Source: an uncultured Actinomycetes bacterium (GTDB taxonomy: Bacteria > Actinomycetota > Actinomycetes > Nanopelagicales > Nanopelagicaceae). Taken from it: 9,598 nt of DNA. Below, in pieces: positions 7,363 through 9,598 of the stretch (the first letter of the stretch is position 1; every line of letters starts with the position of its first letter). A model generated the notes under the pieces. The model ran no database searches, was not told the DNA's origin, and was given only the letters and a program-made list of their open reading frames with translations. Made by a program: the position numbers and the translations under genes. The DNA is taken from contig CAIMBV010000252.1 of the NCBI GenBank assembly GCA_903839355.1, forward strand, positions 1 through 9,598, written 5' to 3'.

Positions 7363-8496
7363 ATGGCGCTCAAGAAACCCAGGTTCTCGTTCGGTAATAA
7401 GGCGAGCGATGAGGTTACCGATGTGACTCCCGCCTCAATGGGAACTCCTGGAGTGCCGGTCGACCGAGGCCACCCCTTCTATTTTGGATTCCTAGCCGCC
7501 GCAGGAGCGGTTATAGCCATCACGATGCTCAGGGCGCTCGCTAGTGCGAGCCAGGTCTTCGTCCTGATCATCATCTCGCTCTTCCTCGCGGCGGGACTTA
7601 ACCCGTCTGTTGAATTTTTCCGCAGGAGGGGCCTGAAGCGACCTCAAGCGGTCCTAGCCGTGGTCTTCATTGTTCTGGTCTTTGTTGGCATCTTCGCCGC
7701 CGTCGTGATCCCGCCGGCCGTTACTCAGGTGAACAACCTCTTCAAGAACGCACCAAAGATTCTGCAAGAACTTAAATCCAATACGTATATTGGCAATCTC
7801 AACAAGCACTACGGAATTATTGATTCCCTGCAGGCTAAATTCAATGCATCACTTCATAACGGTCAGTACGTGATCTCTGCTTTCGGTGGAGTTATTGGTG
7901 TAGGCAAGGCCGTAGTCTCAGGTGCGGTTGCAGTGTTGACCGTTCTAATTTTGACTCTCTACTTCTTAGCCTCTCTCCCAAGCGTTACTGGTGTTGCCTA
8001 TCGATTTGTGCCAGCATCGCGTCGCGATCGAGTCTCGAAAATTTCCGATGCAATCATCATTCGGATTGGAGGCTTTGTAAGTGGTCAAGCGACGGTGGCA
8101 TTTATCGCATCCATCTTCGGCCTGATACTGGCTCTCTCCTTAAACCTTCCATATCCATCTGCGATCGCTGTCCTCGTTTTTGTCTGTGGTGCGATTCCGC
8201 TAATCGGACATATCTTAGGAATCACCGCAGTCACCTTGATCGCCCTGAGCAAAAGCCCAACAGATGCGATCATTACTTTGCTGGTGTACCTTGCTTACAT
8301 TCAGATTGAAAATTACCTGATCATGCCTCGTATCATGCGTCGATCACTTTCGATCCCTGGCGTCGTCACAATTATTGCCGCATTAATTGGAGTTAGCTTG
8401 CTAGGAATTGTTGGTGGAATCTTGGCAGTGCCTATTGCTGCAGCAGTACTACTTATTATCGATGAAGTGGTCTTCCCTAGGGCCGATATCTCTTAA
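7363..8496 (+). CDS. AI-2E/PerM family membrane protein
   Basis: A 377-residue inner-membrane protein of the AI-2E transporter (PerM/YdiK) family. After a polar N-terminus (1-37), hydrophobic spans lie at about 40-60, 65-80 and 97-120. A soluble segment (121-165) with amphipathic helices follows, then spans at about 170-205 and several between 240 and 370. Family signatures are SLNLPYPSAIAVLVFV with GAIPLIGHILG (259-287), and QIENYLIMPRIM (314-325) followed by a glycine-rich GIVGGILAVPIAA. Members include autoinducer-2 exporters and Na+/H+ antiporters, so the cargo is not predictable. The leaderless ATG is supported by the -10 box six bases upstream. The stop overlaps the convergent hydrolase stop by 4 bp. 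I see no terminator between them. Confidence 0.92.
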   Translation: MALKKPRFSFGNKASDEVTDVTPASMGTPGVPVDRGHPFYFGFLAAAGAVIAITMLRALASASQVFVLIIISLFLAAGLNPSVEFFRRRGLKRPQAVLAVVFIVLVFVGIFAAVVIPPAVTQVNNLFKNAPKILQELKSNTYIGNLNKHYGIIDSLQAKFNASLHNGQYVISAFGGVIGVGKAVVSGAVAVLTVLILTLYFLASLPSVTGVAYRFVPASRRDRVSKISDAIIIRIGGFVSGQATVAFIASIFGLILALSLNLPYPSAIAVLVFVCGAIPLIGHILGITAVTLIALSKSPTDAIITLLVYLAYIQIENYLIMPRIMRRSLSIPGVVTIIAALIGVSLLGIVGGILAVPIAAAVLLIIDEVVFPRADIS

Positions 8497-9203
8497 TTCT
8501 CAGTTGGCAGCGGCAATCGATGCGGAGCTAGGTTCCTTGTCATCTCACTCAAGATAAGGTGAACATAGGGCTCGCCGACCCATAGATGTTTGGCGCCGTC
8601 GACTGGAACCAGGGTCAGGCGGGGAAAATTCTTGAATCGTTCAACGGCTTGAGTTGGATTTAAATACTCGTCGTGTTCGGGCACATACGCGACTACAGGT
8701 CGGGAATCCTTCTGCCAAAACTCCAAATCGCTATCTTGAGTCCGCTGCATAGGTGGGCTTAACAATATGAGGCCTGCGATCCGTGGATCTTTGGCATACC
8801 TGAGCGCTAAATCTGTTCCAAAAGACCAGCCGACTACCCAGAGGGTTTTAACGTTCAGTTCGTCGAAGCAGTAGTCGATCGCAGCCTGAACATCTAGCCT
8901 TTCAGATTCCCCATTGTCGAAAATGCCCTCGGAACTCCCAGCTTCGCTTGTGGTTCCACGAGTGTTGAAGCGGATGATCTGAATCCCAGCCATCGCGGGC
9001 AATCGATTAGCTGCTTTCTTATAGATGTGGCTATCCATCATTCCGCCACCAGCTGGATTGGGGTGCAGGCACAACAGGGAGACTTCGGTGCCATCGAGTG
9101 GGGTGGCGACCTCACCGATAAGTTTGAGGTTATCTGAGGTGAGTATCGAGATAGGCCTTCGATCGGCGGGCAGAACGGTGCTAGGCCTTATTAACTCGGT
9201 CAC
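8493..9203 (-). CDS. Alpha/beta hydrolase, small dienelactone-hydrolase-like
   Basis: A 236-residue serine hydrolase. The oxyanion strand is LLCLHPNPAGGGMMDS (43-58). The nucleophile elbow is GWSFG (125-129, Ser127). The acid is Asp178 in YVPEHDEYLNP and the base His206 in DGAKHLW, giving a complete catalytic triad. IRFNTRGTTSEAGSSEG (77-93) is typical of the cytosolic KANL3/Tex30/YfhR-like group, where substrates are mostly unknown. There is no signal peptide or membrane anchor. The start is GTG 9203: on the minus strand TAAACT (9215-9210) lies exactly six bases before it and no Shine-Dalgarno is present, so a leaderless transcript is likely. It diverges from the aldehyde dehydrogenase gene with only 22 bp between start codons. 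Confidence 0.9.
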   Translation of the reverse strand: MTELIRPSTVLPADRRPISILTSDNLKLIGEVATPLDGTEVSLLCLHPNPAGGGMMDSHIYKKAANRLPAMAGIQIIRFNTRGTTSEAGSSEGIFDNGESERLDVQAAIDYCFDELNVKTLWVVGWSFGTDLALRYAKDPRIAGLILLSPPMQRTQDSDLEFWQKDSRPVVAYVPEHDEYLNPTQAVERFKNFPRLTLVPVDGAKHLWVGEPYVHLILSEMTRNLAPHRLPLPTEN

Positions 9204-9219
9204 GAAAGAAGTTTACTCT
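9191..9219 (+). promoter_or_regulatory. Promoter of the aldehyde dehydrogenase gene, leaderless
   Basis: TTAACT (9191-9196) as -35, a 17-bp spacer and TACTCT (9214-9219) as -10, ending 6 nt before ATG 9226. The -10 shares positions 9214-9215 with the opposite-strand -10 of the hydrolase gene, so the two promoters cannot be occupied together. Confidence 0.55.
9210..9215 (-). promoter_or_regulatory. -10 box of the hydrolase gene, leaderless start
   Basis: TAAACT on the minus strand, then TCTTTC, then the GTG start at 9203. The same hexamer and spacing occur before aceE. A candidate -35, TTAGCT (9238-9233, 17-bp spacing), lies inside the divergent aldehyde dehydrogenase gene. Confidence 0.6.
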
Positions 9220-9225
9220 TAGCCT

Positions 9226-9543
9226 ATGAGTCAGCTAACCGAAATTGTGAGCCACTCCCCTGCAACAGGTGCAGAAGTTGGACGTTATCCAAATACAACC
9301 CCCGAAACCATCAACGCATTAGTAGCGCGAGCGAATTCCGCATCCGCTAGTTGGAGAGCGCTGGGCTTTAGAGGCCGCAAGGCAATCTTGCGCGAGTGGG
9401 CTCATTACATAAGCGAACATATTGATGAGCTCGCCGCAATCGTTGTTCAAGAGACGGGCAAACCTCTCAGCGATGCAACCCTTGAGATACTCATTGCAAT
9501 AGATCAACTTTCTCTTCGTCCATTTCCCTATCGTCTTTCCTGA
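9226..9543 (+). pseudogene. Aldehyde dehydrogenase N-terminal fragment, truncated
   Basis: The 105-residue open frame begins as an NAD(P)-dependent aldehyde dehydrogenase: SPATGAEVGRYPNTTPETI, then WRALGFRGRKAILREWAHYI, then IVVQETGKP (72-80) and the helix ending in AIDQLS (91-96). A full enzyme has about 450-500 residues; here the family sequence stops after residue 96 (about 9513). It is followed by LRPFPYRLS and a TGA at 9541. None of the three plus-strand frames to 9598 continues the family (a Trp/Ala-rich segment would be expected), so this is not a simple frameshift. NAD-binding and catalytic domains are absent. Causes could be an insertion or deletion breakpoint, or an assembly join at 9514. 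The promoter and start codon look intact, so the break may be recent. Confidence 0.7.
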
Positions 9544-9598
9544 TTGTTCCATCCCTGCTGCTTTCAAATCTCTCTTATTCTCGTATAATAAGACGGGC
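9514..9598 (+). other. Unrelated pyrimidine-rich tail with a consensus -10 box
   Basis: After the aldehyde dehydrogenase breakpoint the plus strand is strongly pyrimidine-rich and I cannot assign it. It carries TATAAT at 9584-9589, a perfect -10, with a weak CTTTCA (9561-9566) 17 bp upstream. TCTTATT (9573-9579) and AATAAGA (9587-9593) form a 7-bp inverted repeat overlapping that box. If the promoter is real, transcription would start near 9596, at the window edge, so the gene it serves cannot be seen. Confidence 0.4.

Noticed and set aside
8493..8496. 4-bp overlap of convergent stop codons as an unusual feature
   Set aside because: Short convergent overlaps are common in compact genomes and no terminator or structure is visible around it.
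9319..9567. Minus-strand open frame of 82 codons at the right end
   Set aside because: Most of it is the antisense of the aldehyde dehydrogenase fragment, the start codons lack a usable ribosome site, and no family is recognisable.
9514..9598. Simple frameshift in the aldehyde dehydrogenase
   Set aside because: None of the three plus-strand frames after 9513 resembles the expected continuation, so a single indel does not explain it.

Overview
The window looks like ordinary chromosome from a streamlined, moderate-GC actinobacterium. The closest match I can suggest is a freshwater acI/Nanopelagicales-type genome. Four things point that way: a stand-alone homodimeric-type pyruvate dehydrogenase E1 (aceE) next to a DUF3052 gene and an AhpE-type peroxiredoxin, which is a neighbourhood also found in mycobacteria; a DUF4032 kinase-like protein; tight gene packing with overlaps; and several start codons placed exactly where transcription should begin (leaderless mRNAs). 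The lineage is inferred from gene content and not proven.

Layout. Positions 1-77 hold two tandem 23-bp units that abut the 3' end of a minus-strand tRNA-Val (78-152). The tRNA promoter lies inside a perfect 10-bp inverted repeat (161-191). A minus-strand pair follows: DUF3052 gene (1138-719), then peroxiredoxin (704-246). aceE diverges from this pair and runs plus-strand (1261-3999). It ends 3 bp from a convergent minus-strand operon of three overlapping genes, read in the order DUF4032 kinase-like protein (7335-6091), thioredoxin-fold/TPR protein (6107-5214), MFS transporter (5217-4003). The intrinsic terminator of aceE lies inside the last codons of the MFS gene. An AI-2E/PerM-family membrane protein (7363-8496, plus) diverges from the operon and overlaps by 4 bp the end of a convergent alpha/beta hydrolase (9203-8493, minus). 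An aldehyde dehydrogenase gene starts at 9226, diverging from the hydrolase. It loses its family sequence after about 96 codons, and the last ~85 bp are unrelated, pyrimidine-rich DNA carrying a consensus -10 box.

Function. AceE links glycolysis to acetyl-CoA. The peroxiredoxin/DUF3052 pair is a probable oxidative-stress unit next to it. The three-gene operon combines a kinase-like protein of unknown substrate, a redox-dead thioredoxin with TPRs (chaperone-like) and a transporter. The rest is household membrane and hydrolase functions.

I see no convincing new defence, mobile or biosynthetic system. The best leads are the repeated architecture '-10 box, six bases, start codon' at four genes, including one 22-bp divergent spacer where the two -10 boxes overlap; the truncated aldehyde dehydrogenase; and the IS-end-like repeats abutting the tRNA.
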